From NCBI RefSeq assembly GCF_004519405.1, contig NZ_SGWI01000006.1, positions 372,001 to 436,000 on the forward strand: DNA of 64,000 nt, written 5' to 3'. Below the pieces are notes generated by a model. The model did no database searches. It saw only the letters and a list, made by a program, of their open reading frames with translations, and was not told where the DNA came from. Below, one piece after another: positions 9,696-18,417 of the stretch. How positions within the stretch are numbered: position 1 is the stretch's first letter; every line of letters starts with the position of its first letter. The DNA is from Pseudomonas sp. BCA17. Lineage in GTDB: Bacteria; Pseudomonadota; Gammaproteobacteria; Pseudomonadales; Pseudomonadaceae. The translations under genes were made by a program, and so were the position numbers.

Positions 9696-9757
9696 AACCA
9701 AACCTTCAAAATTCCGATCAACGAATAAAATTGAAAATAATAGTCCACTCAGTGAAA
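9670..9757. promoter_or_regulatory. Paired IclR-type operator candidates
   Basis: TTCCGCTCAGTGGAA at 9670-9684 is an imperfect palindrome, and GTCCACTCAGTGAAA at 9743-9757 matches it at 12 of 15 bases. They are 73 bp apart, about seven helical turns, in the divergent control region of the IclR gene and the ABC operon. IclR proteins bind such TTCC..GGAA palindromes as tetramers, so these are likely the sites for this regulator. The first copy lies inside the gene if translation begins at 9695. Confidence 0.5.
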
Positions 9758-9931
9758 TTCTGTCTTCCACCCTTCCTCGTCTTCGTCCTAATCTGCGTCC
9801 ACAGGGGCGAAATGAACAACAACCGGCAGCCGACTTGAGATCGAGCGCCAACGCACCCGCGACACTTCTTTCGCATCTGCCCAAAACAAAAAAAGCGCGT
9901 CTGGACGCGACTCAAAAAGGTGGAACGCACT

Positions 9932-10960
9932 ATGGCATTTCTCCAACTCAACGCCTTGAGCAAACGTTATGGCGCTGTCGACGCAGTGGTCGCGACCGAC
10001 CTTGCGGTGGAAAAAGGCGAATTCGTTTCCCTGCTCGGCCCCTCGGGTTGCGGCAAGACCACTACCTTGCAAATGATCGCCGGCTTCGTGGACGTAAGCG
10101 GCGGGCAGATCCTGCTCGACGGTCGCGACATTACCCACGCCAAGCCCGCCAGTCGCGGCCTGGGTGTGGTGTTCCAGAGTTATGCGCTGTTCCCGCACAT
10201 GAGCGTGCGCGACAACGTCGCCTTCGGCCTGAAGATGCGCAAAGTGCCGGCCAGCGAAATCGCCAGCAAAGTCAACGGCGTGCTGGAGTTGGTGCGCCTG
10301 GCTCAGCATGCCGAGCGCTATCCGCGCGAGTTGTCCGGCGGCCAGCGTCAACGTGTGGCCCTGGCGCGGGCGTTGGTGATCGAGCCGCCGGTGTTGCTGT
10401 TGGACGAGCCGCTGTCCAACCTCGACGCCAACCTGCGCGAAGAAATGCAATTTGAGATTCGCCGCATCCAGTGCGCCGTGGGCATCACTACCTTGATGGT
10501 CACCCACGATCAGGCCGAGGCGCTGTCGATCAGCGATCGCGTGGTCGTCATGCAGGCCGGGCGCGTGACCCAGATCGATGCGCCTTACACACTCTATGAA
10601 CACCCACGCACCCGGTTCATCTCGGACTTCGTCGGCAAGGCCAACCTGTTGGCCGGCGACTACGACCCGCTCGGCAACCCACAAGTGCGCCAGGAAGGCG
10701 GCAGCGGCGAACTGACCCTGAGCCTGCGCCCGGAGAAAATCCAGCTGGTAAACGCCGGCCTCGGTCGCCTGCAAGGCGCAGTGCTCGACCGCTACTTTTT
10801 CGGCAGCCAATGGCTGTACCGCGTCCATACCTCCCTCGGCGAAATCACCGTGGTCTGCAGCAACGACGGCAGCGCGCCACTGGACCGTGGCGCGGCAGTG
10901 GGCCTGCAATGGCAAGCCGAGTTGTTGCGCGTATTGGCGGCGGATGAGGTACACCCATGA
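9932..10960 (+). CDS. ABC transporter ATP-binding protein (PotA type)
   Basis: A 342-residue ATPase. Walker A GPSGCGKTT (about 35-43), signature LSGGQRQRVALARAL (about 133), Walker B VLLLDEPLSNLD and the switch histidine in MVTHDQAEAL are all intact, and a C-terminal TOBE-like domain follows (about 240-342). It belongs to the polyamine/iron/sulfate (PotA/FbpC/CysA) importer group. It energises the two permeases that follow. The ATG at 9932 was preferred to the GTG at 9920 because AAAGGTGG lies at the right distance. Its stop overlaps the next start by 4 bp. First gene of the operon controlled by the divergent IclR protein. Confidence 0.9.
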   Translation: MAFLQLNALSKRYGAVDAVVATDLAVEKGEFVSLLGPSGCGKTTTLQMIAGFVDVSGGQILLDGRDITHAKPASRGLGVVFQSYALFPHMSVRDNVAFGLKMRKVPASEIASKVNGVLELVRLAQHAERYPRELSGGQRQRVALARALVIEPPVLLLDEPLSNLDANLREEMQFEIRRIQCAVGITTLMVTHDQAEALSISDRVVVMQAGRVTQIDAPYTLYEHPRTRFISDFVGKANLLAGDYDPLGNPQVRQEGGSGELTLSLRPEKIQLVNAGLGRLQGAVLDRYFFGSQWLYRVHTSLGEITVVCSNDGSAPLDRGAAVGLQWQAELLRVLAADEVHP

Positions 10961-11802
10961 GCCGGGGCTACCTATTGTCGTTGCCGGCCTTGCTCCTGTT
11001 TTTCGGGCTGTTGGTGCTGCCGCTGGGCTTGACGTTGGTGTTGTCGTTCAACGTGTTCGACTATCAGGCAGGCGTAAAGGCCGATGAGTGGACCTTTACC
11101 CATTACCTGTCGCTGCTGCGCGATGCGTATTTCTACGAAATCTTCTGGCGCACCTTCTGGATCAGCGCCCTGGTGACGTTGCTGTGCGTGGTCATTGGCG
11201 TGCCCGAGGCGTACATCCTCAGCCGCATGGGCACACCGTGGCGCTCGGTGTTCCTGATCCTGATCCTCACCCCGTTGTTGATCTCGGTGGTGGTGCGGGC
11301 CTTCGGCTGGAGTTTGCTGCTGGGCGCCGATGGCCTGGTCAATCAAGTGATCCAGGCCCTGGGCGGACGCCCGATGAAGCTGCTGTACACGCCGTTTGCC
11401 GTGATCATCGCGCTGGTGCACGTGATGTTGCCGTTCATGATCATTCCGGTGTGGACCTCCCTGCAAAAACTCGACCCGTCGGCGGAACAGGCCGCTTTAT
11501 CGCTGGGAGCAAGCCAGGCCACGGTGATGCGCAAGATCGTCTTACCGCAGGTGATGCCCGGCGTGTTGTCCGGCACCTTGATCGTATTCGGCCTGGCCGC
11601 CAGCTCGTTCGCCATTCCCGGCCTGCTGGGCGGACGCCGCCTGAAAATGGTCGCCACCGTGGTGTACGACCAGTACCTCTCGGAACTCAACTGGCCCATG
11701 GGCGCGACCATCGCGGTGGTGCTGCTGTTGGTCAACCTGCTGATCATGCTGAGCTGGAACCGCATGGTCGAAAGCCGCTACAAAAAGTCCCTGGGGGTTT
11801 AA
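10957..11802 (+). CDS. ABC transporter permease (PotB type)
   Basis: A 281-residue inner-membrane protein with six predicted segments. The cytoplasmic EAA loop (EQAALSLGASQATVMRKIVL, about 172-191) that docks with the ATPase is intact. It resembles PotB of polyamine importers and HisM/FbpB-like relatives. Translation is coupled to the ATPase gene through an ATGA overlap. It pairs with the next gene to form the channel. The substrate cannot be inferred from permeases alone; the flavoenzymes in the operon point to an amino or imino compound. Confidence 0.9.
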   Translation: MSRGYLLSLPALLLFFGLLVLPLGLTLVLSFNVFDYQAGVKADEWTFTHYLSLLRDAYFYEIFWRTFWISALVTLLCVVIGVPEAYILSRMGTPWRSVFLILILTPLLISVVVRAFGWSLLLGADGLVNQVIQALGGRPMKLLYTPFAVIIALVHVMLPFMIIPVWTSLQKLDPSAEQAALSLGASQATVMRKIVLPQVMPGVLSGTLIVFGLAASSFAIPGLLGGRRLKMVATVVYDQYLSELNWPMGATIAVVLLLVNLLIMLSWNRMVESRYKKSLGV

Positions 11803-11806
11803 GCGC

Positions 11807-12601
11807 ATGTCCAGAAACGGTCCTTTGGCCCTGGGCTTTCACAGCCTGGTGGTGCTGTTCATGATGGCGCCGCTGGTGGTGGTGTGCCTGGTGGCCTTCA
11901 CCCCGGAAAACACCTTGAGCCTGCCCACGTCGGGGTTTTCCCTGCGTTGGTTTCGTGCGGTGTTCGAACGTGCGGACTTCATCCAGGCGTTCTATAACAG
12001 CCTGGTCCTGGCATTTACCGCGGCCACCCTGGCCACGCTGGTGGCGGTGCCCGCCGCCTTGGCGATCGGCCGTTATCAGTTCCCGGGGCGCAACCTCTTC
12101 AGTGCGCTGTTCCTGTCGCCAATCATCATTCCGCACCTGGTACTGGGGGTGGCGATGCTGCGCCTGTTTGCGCTGATGGGCGTCAACGGCAGCTTCACCT
12201 GGCTGATGCTGGCGCACGTGGTGATCATCACACCGTATGTGCTGCGCCTGGTATTGGCGGCGGCCATCGGCATTGATCGCAGTGCCGAGCAGGCGGCCGA
12301 GTCCCTCGGCGCCGGACGCTTTACGCTGTTTCGCCAGATCACCCTGCCAATGATCCTGCCCGGCGTGGCCGGCGGCTGGCTGCTGGCGTTCATCAACAGT
12401 TTCGATGAAGTGACGCTGTCGATCTTCGTCAGCTCACCGGCCACGCAAACGCTGCCGGTGCGCATGTACGTGTATGCCACCGAATCCATCGACCCGATGA
12501 TGGCGGCGGTGTCGGCGCTGGTGATTGCGTTGACCGCGGCCACCATGATTGTGCTGGACCGGGTCTACGGCCTGGACCGCGTGCTGGTGGGGAAACACTG
12601 A
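11807..12601 (+). CDS. ABC transporter permease (PotC type)
   Basis: A 264-residue inner-membrane protein, second permease of the importer. Six hydrophobic segments and an EAA loop (EQAAESLGAGRFTLFRQITL, about 164-183) are visible. It follows the PotB-type gene after 4 bp, and its TGA overlaps the ATG of the ferredoxin-like gene by one base. So transport and catabolic genes are translated as one unit. PotB and PotC types normally form a heterodimer. Confidence 0.9.
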   Translation: MSRNGPLALGFHSLVVLFMMAPLVVVCLVAFTPENTLSLPTSGFSLRWFRAVFERADFIQAFYNSLVLAFTAATLATLVAVPAALAIGRYQFPGRNLFSALFLSPIIIPHLVLGVAMLRLFALMGVNGSFTWLMLAHVVIITPYVLRLVLAAAIGIDRSAEQAAESLGAGRFTLFRQITLPMILPGVAGGWLLAFINSFDEVTLSIFVSSPATQTLPVRMYVYATESIDPMMAAVSALVIALTAATMIVLDRVYGLDRVLVGKH

Positions 12602-12891
12602 TGCCGCTGTTCAAACGATTGGCCGAAACCAAGCGCCCTGCCCTGGCCTTTACCCTTGACGGGCAACCGGCCACGGGCTTGCTTGGCGACACCCTGCTCA
12701 CCGCCATACTGACCTGCGCCGACCACCTGCGTGGCAGCGACTTTAGCGCCGAGCGCCGCGCCGGGTTCTGCCTGATGGGCGCGTGCCAGGATTGCTGGGT
12801 GCGGCTGGAGGACGGGCGTCGCGTGCGGGCTTGCTCGACCCTGCTGGAAGAAGGCCAGGCCATCAGCCGCGACCCGGGGCGTCGGCCATGA
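12601..12891 (+). CDS. Small (2Fe-2S)-binding subunit of an amine/opine-type dehydrogenase
   Basis: A 96-residue protein with the cysteine pattern GFCLMGACQDC plus a later RACST, giving four cysteines that fit a plant-type 2Fe-2S cluster. It matches the gamma/A subunit of HcnA-, opine oxidase- and D-hydroxyproline dehydrogenase-like complexes, where it passes electrons between flavoproteins. It overlaps both neighbours (1 bp before, 4 bp after), as expected for subunits of one enzyme. Because the operon also encodes an importer and lacks other hcn features, hydrogen cyanide synthase is less likely than an amino acid or opine oxidase. Confidence 0.85.
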   Translation: MPLFKRLAETKRPALAFTLDGQPATGLLGDTLLTAILTCADHLRGSDFSAERRAGFCLMGACQDCWVRLEDGRRVRACSTLLEEGQAISRDPGRRP

Positions 12892-14231
12892 AGCCGGTGG
12901 TGATTGTGGGCGCAGGCCCGGCGGGGATCAGCGCGGCGCGCACCCTGCTTGACCATGGCATCAAACCTTGCCTGATCGATGAAAGCCTGCGTGGCGGCGG
13001 GCAGATTTATCGCCGGCAACCGGCGAATTTTCAGCGCACGGCCAAGCAGCTCTACGGTTTTGAAGCGGGCAAGGCGCAGGCGGTTCACCGCACGATGGAT
13101 GAGTTGGCGCCGCTGCTCGACTACCGGCCCGAAACCCTGGTGTGGAATGCCGAGGACGGTCGCCTGGACCTGCTCAACCACGGCCGCGCCGAAAGCCTTG
13201 GGTATTCGCGGATCATCGTCGCCACCGGCGCCACCGACCGTATCCTGCCGGTGCCGGGCTGGACCCTGCCTGGGGTCTATAGCCTCGGCGCAGCGCAGGT
13301 TGCCCTGAAGTATCAAGGCTGTGCCATCGGTGAGCGCGTGGCGTTTTGCGGCAGTGGGCCGTTGCTGTATCTGGTGGCGTATCAATACGCCAAAGCCGGG
13401 GCCAACGTGGTGGCGGTGCTCGACAGCGCGCCTTTCAGCGCCCAATGCCGGGCGTTGCCGGCGCTGCTCGGGCAACCGCTGACATTGGCCAAAGGCTTGT
13501 ACTACCGCGCCTGGCTCACGGCCCATGGGGTTGCCGTGCATCAGGGTGTGACGCTCAAGCAGATTGACGGTGAACAACGGGTCAGCGCCATCCGTTGGGC
13601 CGACCGGACCCTGGCCTGTGATGCCGTGGCCTTCGCCCATGCGTTGCGCAGCGAAACACAACTGGCGGACCTGCTCGGCTGCGAGTTTGCCTGGAATGCC
13701 TTGAACCGTGCTTGGTTGCCGCAACGGGACAGCGCCGGGCGCAGCAGTGCCAATGGGGTGTACCTGGCCGGCGACGGCGCCGGAATCATGGGCGCGGAGG
13801 CTGCACACCTGGCCGGCGAGCGGGCCGCGCTGGCGGTACTGGAAGATTCGGGGATCGCCATCGATCATCGTCGCCCCGCATGGCTGGAGCAGCAGTTGGC
13901 GGGCATCCAGCGCTTTCGTCAGGGCCTGGAAACCGCTTTCCCCTTCCCGCAACAGTGGGCGGCGCAAGCGCCAGATGCGTTGATCCTGTGCCGTTGCGAG
14001 GAAGTCAGCGTCGGCGACGTGCGTGCGGTGGTCGACGAAGGCCACTGGGAGATCAACCGGGTCAAGGCCCATTGTCGCGTCGGCATGGGCCGCTGCCAGG
14101 GCCGCATGTGCGGGTTGGCCGCGGCGGAAATCATTGCCGAACGCAGCGGCCGAGGCATCGAGGATGTCGGGCGGCTGCGCGGCCAGGCACCGATCAAACC
14201 CCTGCCGTTCGGCGTGCAGGTGCAACCATGA
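12888..14231 (+). CDS. FAD/NAD(P)-dependent oxidoreductase with C-terminal BFD-like Fe-S domain (opine oxidase/HcnB-like)
   Basis: A 447-residue flavoprotein. It begins with the dinucleotide site GAGPAGISAA (about 8-17). A second nucleotide-binding region starts near GERVAFCGSGPLLYL (about 147). The FAD-closing motif VYLAGDGAGIMG lies near 290. The C-terminus has a bacterioferritin-associated-ferredoxin-like cluster: CRCEE near 368 and HCRVGMGRCQGRMC near 395-408. This is the alpha subunit architecture of opine oxidases, hydroxyproline dehydrogenases and HcnB. It probably oxidises the imported substrate with the neighbouring subunits. The longer upstream frame to 12783 is rejected because it overlaps the ferredoxin gene; the ATG at 12888 gives the usual ATGA overlap. 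Confidence 0.88.
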   Translation: MKPVVIVGAGPAGISAARTLLDHGIKPCLIDESLRGGGQIYRRQPANFQRTAKQLYGFEAGKAQAVHRTMDELAPLLDYRPETLVWNAEDGRLDLLNHGRAESLGYSRIIVATGATDRILPVPGWTLPGVYSLGAAQVALKYQGCAIGERVAFCGSGPLLYLVAYQYAKAGANVVAVLDSAPFSAQCRALPALLGQPLTLAKGLYYRAWLTAHGVAVHQGVTLKQIDGEQRVSAIRWADRTLACDAVAFAHALRSETQLADLLGCEFAWNALNRAWLPQRDSAGRSSANGVYLAGDGAGIMGAEAAHLAGERAALAVLEDSGIAIDHRRPAWLEQQLAGIQRFRQGLETAFPFPQQWAAQAPDALILCRCEEVSVGDVRAVVDEGHWEINRVKAHCRVGMGRCQGRMCGLAAAEIIAERSGRGIEDVGRLRGQAPIKPLPFGVQVQP

Positions 14232-15325
14232 TCGACGTCATCGTGCTGGGGGGAGGCATTGTCGGCGCCTCGGCGGCGCTTATGCTCGCGCAGCGAGGTC
14301 AGCGTGTGGCGTTGGTGGAACGGGATTTTTGCGGCTCCCATTCCAGCGGCGTCAACTATGGCGGCGTCCGGCGCCAGGGGCGGCCTTTGCACCAGTTGCC
14401 GCTGTCGCAACGCGCCCATCAGCTATGGGCCGACTTGCCGGGGTTGATCGGCATCGATGGCGAGTACGTGCGCTCCGGGCACCTGAAACTGGCCCGCAGT
14501 CAGGCGGATTTTGCCGCGTTGCAGGCTTATGCAGAACACACACGGGGATTTGGCCTGGGCTTGCAACTGCTCGATTACGCTGAGCTGCGCGCCAGGTTCC
14601 CGTGGGTGGGCGACATCGCGGTCGGTGCGTCGCTGTGCCCTGAGGACGGCCACGCCAATCCCCGCCTGGTGTCGCCGGCGTTCGCCCGTGCCGCGCAACG
14701 CCTGGGCGCAACGGTCTACGAGCAGGCCGAAGTGATTCAAGTCGAGCATGACGGGCAGTGTTTCCAGGTGCGCTGTGCCAACGGCCTGCACGTGCAAGCG
14801 CCCTGGCTGCTGAACTGCGCCGGCGCGTGGGCCGGCACCGTCGCCACGCAGTTTGGTGAGCCGGTGCCGATCATTTCAGCGCACCCGGCGATGCTGGTGA
14901 CCGAACCGCTGCCGGTGGTGATGAATGTGAGTACCGGTGTTGAAGGTGGCGGGATTTATGCGCGCCAGGTTGCCCGCGGCAATTGCATCCTTGGCGGCGG
15001 ACGCGGCTTTGCCCTTGGCCCGCTGACGGCACGCCCCGGGCAGGCGGCGGTGCTGGACATTTTGCGCAACGCCGCTGAGCTGTACCCGTTTCTCGAGGGG
15101 GCGCAGGCCATTCGCACCTGGAGCGGCACCGAAGGTTACCTCCCCGATCATGAACCGGTGATCGGTCCCAGCAGCACCCAACCTGGCCTGCTCCACGGTT
15201 TCGGCTTTGCCGGCGCCGGGTTCCAGCTCGGCCCCGCGGTCGGTGAGGCCCTGGCGGACATCGTCTGTACAGGCGCCAGCCGCCAACCCATCGCAGCGTT
15301 TTCCATCCGTCGTTTCCAAGCCTGA
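14228..15325 (+). CDS. FAD-dependent D-amino acid oxidase-family subunit (opine oxidase/HcnC-like)
   Basis: A 365-residue DAO-fold protein. The N-terminal FAD motif VIVLGGGIVGASAAL (4-18) and the C-terminal GLLHGFGFAGAGFQLGPA (about 325-342) are typical of the glycine oxidase/sarcosine oxidase/HcnC group. It overlaps the preceding flavoprotein by 4 bp, so it is probably the catalytic beta subunit of a heterotrimeric dehydrogenase. The likely reaction is oxidation of a secondary or D-amino group. Which compound is unknown: D-proline, hydroxyproline, an opine or a betaine-like compound are all open. Confidence 0.87.
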   Translation: MIDVIVLGGGIVGASAALMLAQRGQRVALVERDFCGSHSSGVNYGGVRRQGRPLHQLPLSQRAHQLWADLPGLIGIDGEYVRSGHLKLARSQADFAALQAYAEHTRGFGLGLQLLDYAELRARFPWVGDIAVGASLCPEDGHANPRLVSPAFARAAQRLGATVYEQAEVIQVEHDGQCFQVRCANGLHVQAPWLLNCAGAWAGTVATQFGEPVPIISAHPAMLVTEPLPVVMNVSTGVEGGGIYARQVARGNCILGGGRGFALGPLTARPGQAAVLDILRNAAELYPFLEGAQAIRTWSGTEGYLPDHEPVIGPSSTQPGLLHGFGFAGAGFQLGPAVGEALADIVCTGASRQPIAAFSIRRFQA

Positions 15326-15339
15326 GAGGAAAAACATCC

Positions 15340-16371
15340 ATGAACCCACGTACCGCGCTGTCCTGCTTGTCCCTCGCCTTGCTCGCTTCCACCGCCCAGG
15401 CAGCCCCCACGCTGTACCTGGGGATGAACGGCGGCACCATGGAGCGGGTATACGCCGACAAGGTGCTGCCCGCCTTCGAAAAGGCCAATAACGTCAAGGT
15501 GGTGATCGTGCCCGGCACCTCGTCGGACATCCTCGCCAAGGTCCAGGCCAACAAAGACAACCCGCAGATGCATGTGATGTTCCTCGATGACGGCATCATG
15601 TACCGCGCCATCTCCATGGGCCTGTGCGACAAACTCACGCCAAACCCGACCCTGGAGCAGATTCCCGCCAAGGCGAAAATCAAGGATCAGGCCGTGGCCG
15701 TCACGCTCGGCGTAACGGGCCTTGGCTACAACGCCAAGATGTTCAAGGAAAAAGGCTGGGCGGCCCCCACCTCGTGGATGGACCTGGCCGACCCACGGTT
15801 CAAGGACAAGGTGGTGTTCCAGTCGTTGGCCTCCTCCACCTTCGGCCTGCACGGCTTTTTGATGTTCAACCGCATCCAGGGTGGCGACGAGACCAATGTG
15901 GAACCGGGCTTCAAGGCCTGGCCAACAACCATCGGCCCCAAAGTGCTGGAATACATCGCCAGTTCGGCAAAAATATCCGAGATGGTGCAGACCGACGAAG
16001 CCGCGATCTTCCCGCTCACACCGACCCAGGTCACTACCCAGAAACTGCTGGGCATCCCGATGGAATATGCCCAGCCCAAGGAAGGTGCGGTGGTGCTGAA
16101 CGTGGCCGAATGCGTGATTGCGCGTAATGACCAGCCGGAACTGGCGCAGAAACTCGCGGCGTTTTTGCTGACCGCCGAAGCCCAGGCGCCGGCATTGGAA
16201 GAAGGCGACCAGATTCCGTCGAACCCGACCACCCCGACCACCGACAAGACCCGTGGCCGGGTGGAGGCCATGCAAGGCTACTTGCAGACGGCGATTTCGA
16301 TTGATTGGGACCAGGTCAACCGGGCGCGGCCGGAATGGAATGCGCGGTGGAGCCGGTCGATCGAGCGTTGA
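15340..16371 (+). CDS. Periplasmic substrate-binding protein of the ABC importer (PotD-like)
   Basis: A 343-residue protein with a clear signal peptide (MNPRTALSCLSLALLASTAQA, cleavage around 21/22). The body is a type II periplasmic binding fold (COG0687-like: LYLGMNGGTMERVYADKVLP near the mature start). It follows the oxidase genes after 14 bp with AGAGGAAAA as ribosome site and completes the importer. It is last in the operon, and its stop codon abuts the stop of nadE on the other strand with no spacer. Confidence 0.88.
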   Translation: MNPRTALSCLSLALLASTAQAAPTLYLGMNGGTMERVYADKVLPAFEKANNVKVVIVPGTSSDILAKVQANKDNPQMHVMFLDDGIMYRAISMGLCDKLTPNPTLEQIPAKAKIKDQAVAVTLGVTGLGYNAKMFKEKGWAAPTSWMDLADPRFKDKVVFQSLASSTFGLHGFLMFNRIQGGDETNVEPGFKAWPTTIGPKVLEYIASSAKISEMVQTDEAAIFPLTPTQVTTQKLLGIPMEYAQPKEGAVVLNVAECVIARNDQPELAQKLAAFLLTAEAQAPALEEGDQIPSNPTTPTTDKTRGRVEAMQGYLQTAISIDWDQVNRARPEWNARWSRSIER

Positions 16372-17187
16372 TCAAAGAGGGGTTATCGGCAGCGCACGCT
16401 TGTGCGCTGTCTTGCTGTAGGCCCCCTCGACGATTGCCCGCACCCGCTCAGTCACCGGCTCGCCCATCAAATAGGCATCAATCTCTGCGTAAGAACATCC
16501 ATAGGCGTGCTCATCCAGCTTGCCCGGCACCAGCTCTTCGAGGTCGGCGGTGGGGTGTTTGTGCACCAGCCCATCCGGTGCGCCGAGGGCAGTTGCCAAC
16601 AGCCGCACCTGGGTCTTGGTCAGGCCCGACAGCGGTGCAAGATCGCAGGCGCCATCACCAAACTTGGTGAAAAAGCCCATCAACGCTTCGGCGCCATGGT
16701 CGGTGCCCACCACCAAACCGTTATGCAGGTTGGCCACGGCATATTGGGCGACCATCCGTGCACGGGCCTTGACGTTGCCCTTGATGAAGTCGACATGGCT
16801 GGCGCTGGCCTGCGCAGCGCCCAGGCTGGCCATCAAGCCATCGACACTGGCGGCAATGTTGAGCGTTTCGATCTGGTCCGGGGTGATGAAGTCCAGGGAG
16901 GCCTGGGCGTCGCCTTCGTCAGCCTGAGTCTTGTAGGGCAAGCGCATGGCGATAAAACGCGCCTCATACCCTTGCGTGCGCAGTTGCTCGACGGCCAGTT
17001 GGCACAGGCGACCGGCAGTGAGCGAGTCGACGCCGCCGCTGATGCCCAGTACCAGGGCCTTGCAGCCGGACTGGCGCAGCGTGGTCTTGATAAAGTCGAT
17101 GCGCCGCTGGATCTCCCGGGGCTCACCGCCCTGGACCAGCGAACGGTCGATATTGAGTTCCCGGGCGATACGTTCCTGGGTTTGCAT
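16372..17187 (-). CDS. nadE: NH3-dependent NAD synthetase
   Basis: A 271-residue enzyme that amidates nicotinic acid adenine dinucleotide to NAD. The PP-loop motif LGISGGVDS (about 46-54) is the ATP-pyrophosphatase signature. GLVVGTDHGAEALMGFFTKFGDGACDLAPLSGLTK is the conserved NadE block (around 160-195; only partly quoted motifs matter: GTDH and KFGDG). The length fits the short, ammonia-using form without a glutaminase domain. The start at 17187 has GGAGG upstream and lies one base after the pncB stop, so it is the last gene of pncA-pncB-nadE. Confidence 0.93.
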   Translation of the reverse strand: MQTQERIARELNIDRSLVQGGEPREIQRRIDFIKTTLRQSGCKALVLGISGGVDSLTAGRLCQLAVEQLRTQGYEARFIAMRLPYKTQADEGDAQASLDFITPDQIETLNIAASVDGLMASLGAAQASASHVDFIKGNVKARARMVAQYAVANLHNGLVVGTDHGAEALMGFFTKFGDGACDLAPLSGLTKTQVRLLATALGAPDGLVHKHPTADLEELVPGKLDEHAYGCSYAEIDAYLMGEPVTERVRAIVEGAYSKTAHKRALPITPL

Positions 17188-17188
17188 G

Positions 17189-18406
17189 TCACACCTCCAC
17201 GCTGCCGACATTGAATACCTGAGCCGCATATTGCAAAAACGAGGCGTCTTCGCAGACGTTCTTGATCGGGTCATCGGAAAACTTCACCACCGGCTCGCCG
17301 TGCACCCGCACCAGTTTCATCACGATGCTCAGTGGCTGCACACCGTCCACATCGCAGGCCAGGCTGGTGCCCATGCCGAAGCCGAACCTGGCCTTGCCGC
17401 GCACGTGGCGCAGGATCGGCAGGCACTTCTCGAAGTTCAAACCGTCGGAGAACATCAGGTCCTTGGTCATCGGATCGATGCCCAACTGCTTGTAGCGAGC
17501 CAGCACCTTGTCGGCCCAGGCGATGGGGTCGCCGGAGTCCTGGCGCAGGCCGTCATAGAGCTTGGCGAAATACAGGTCGAAATCCTTGAGGAAGAAGTCT
17601 GTGCTGATCGTATCGGTCAGGGCGATACCCAGGCGGCCACGGTACTCACCCACCCAGTGCTCCAGCGCAGCGTTCTGGCTCTCGCGCAGGCGCCCCAGTT
17701 GCTGGTGCACCATCAGCCATTGGTGCGCCATGGTGCCGATCAGTGGCAGGTCGAATTCGTAGGCCAGGTGCGCGTTGCTGGTGCCGACGAACTGGCCGGG
17801 AAAGTCGCGGCGCATGATGTCCACCACTTCACGCTGGGCCTTGAATGACAGGCGCCGGCGGGTGGAGAAGTCGGAGACACGCAGGTCGGCCAGCTCTTCG
17901 CGGCTGAGGTTTTTTTCCAGCCAGTCAAACTTCTGGTAGAGCTTGCGGGTGACGTCTTCCAAGGTAACGTCGGGGTATTTGTCACGGTTGCGCAGTTCAC
18001 TGACCAGGGCCAATACCGGCTGCTCGAACATGATGCAGTGCAGCATCGGGCCGACGACGCGGATGTTCAGTTGGCCGTCGACTTCACTGACGTGGATATA
18101 GCGCAGATTGAAGCGGAACAGGCCGAGGAAGCGTTCGTAGTCCGGCGTGAGGTATTCGCGAAAATGCGGGTTGAACAGAAAGCGCAGTTCGCCTTCGCGG
18201 GCCTGCAAGCCAGCCATATGCTCAAGCTCGGCACGCAACTGCGGAATCAAGTGACTGAGCTTTTCCTTGGAGCGCACGATGAAGTTATATTCCACATCGA
18301 CGTTGGGGTACTGATGCAACACGGCCTGCATCATGGTGAAGGTGTAGTAGTCGGTGTCGAGCAACCCCTGGATCACCGGGGTTTCGTAGTTATAGGCACT
18401 TTCCAT
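17189..18406 (-). CDS. pncB: Nicotinate phosphoribosyltransferase
   Basis: A 405-residue enzyme of the Preiss-Handler pathway that makes nicotinate mononucleotide from nicotinate and PRPP. The N-terminal LLDTDYYTFTMMQAV, the central STRRRLSFKAQ block (about 180) and SGDPIAWADK are typical of PncB. Length is normal for the bacterial enzyme. The ribosome site AAGGAG overlaps the TAA of pncA, so translation is probably coupled. It supplies the substrate that leads to NadE. Confidence 0.95.
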   Translation of the reverse strand: MESAYNYETPVIQGLLDTDYYTFTMMQAVLHQYPNVDVEYNFIVRSKEKLSHLIPQLRAELEHMAGLQAREGELRFLFNPHFREYLTPDYERFLGLFRFNLRYIHVSEVDGQLNIRVVGPMLHCIMFEQPVLALVSELRNRDKYPDVTLEDVTRKLYQKFDWLEKNLSREELADLRVSDFSTRRRLSFKAQREVVDIMRRDFPGQFVGTSNAHLAYEFDLPLIGTMAHQWLMVHQQLGRLRESQNAALEHWVGEYRGRLGIALTDTISTDFFLKDFDLYFAKLYDGLRQDSGDPIAWADKVLARYKQLGIDPMTKDLMFSDGLNFEKCLPILRHVRGKARFGFGMGTSLACDVDGVQPLSIVMKLVRVHGEPVVKFSDDPIKNVCEDASFLQYAAQVFNVGSVEV

Positions 18407-18417
18407 GGTGACTCTCC

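Noticed and set aside
16360..16380. Terminator between the convergent importer and nadE genes
   Set aside because: The two stop codons are directly adjacent with no spacer, and no hairpin with a U-run is visible at the junction.
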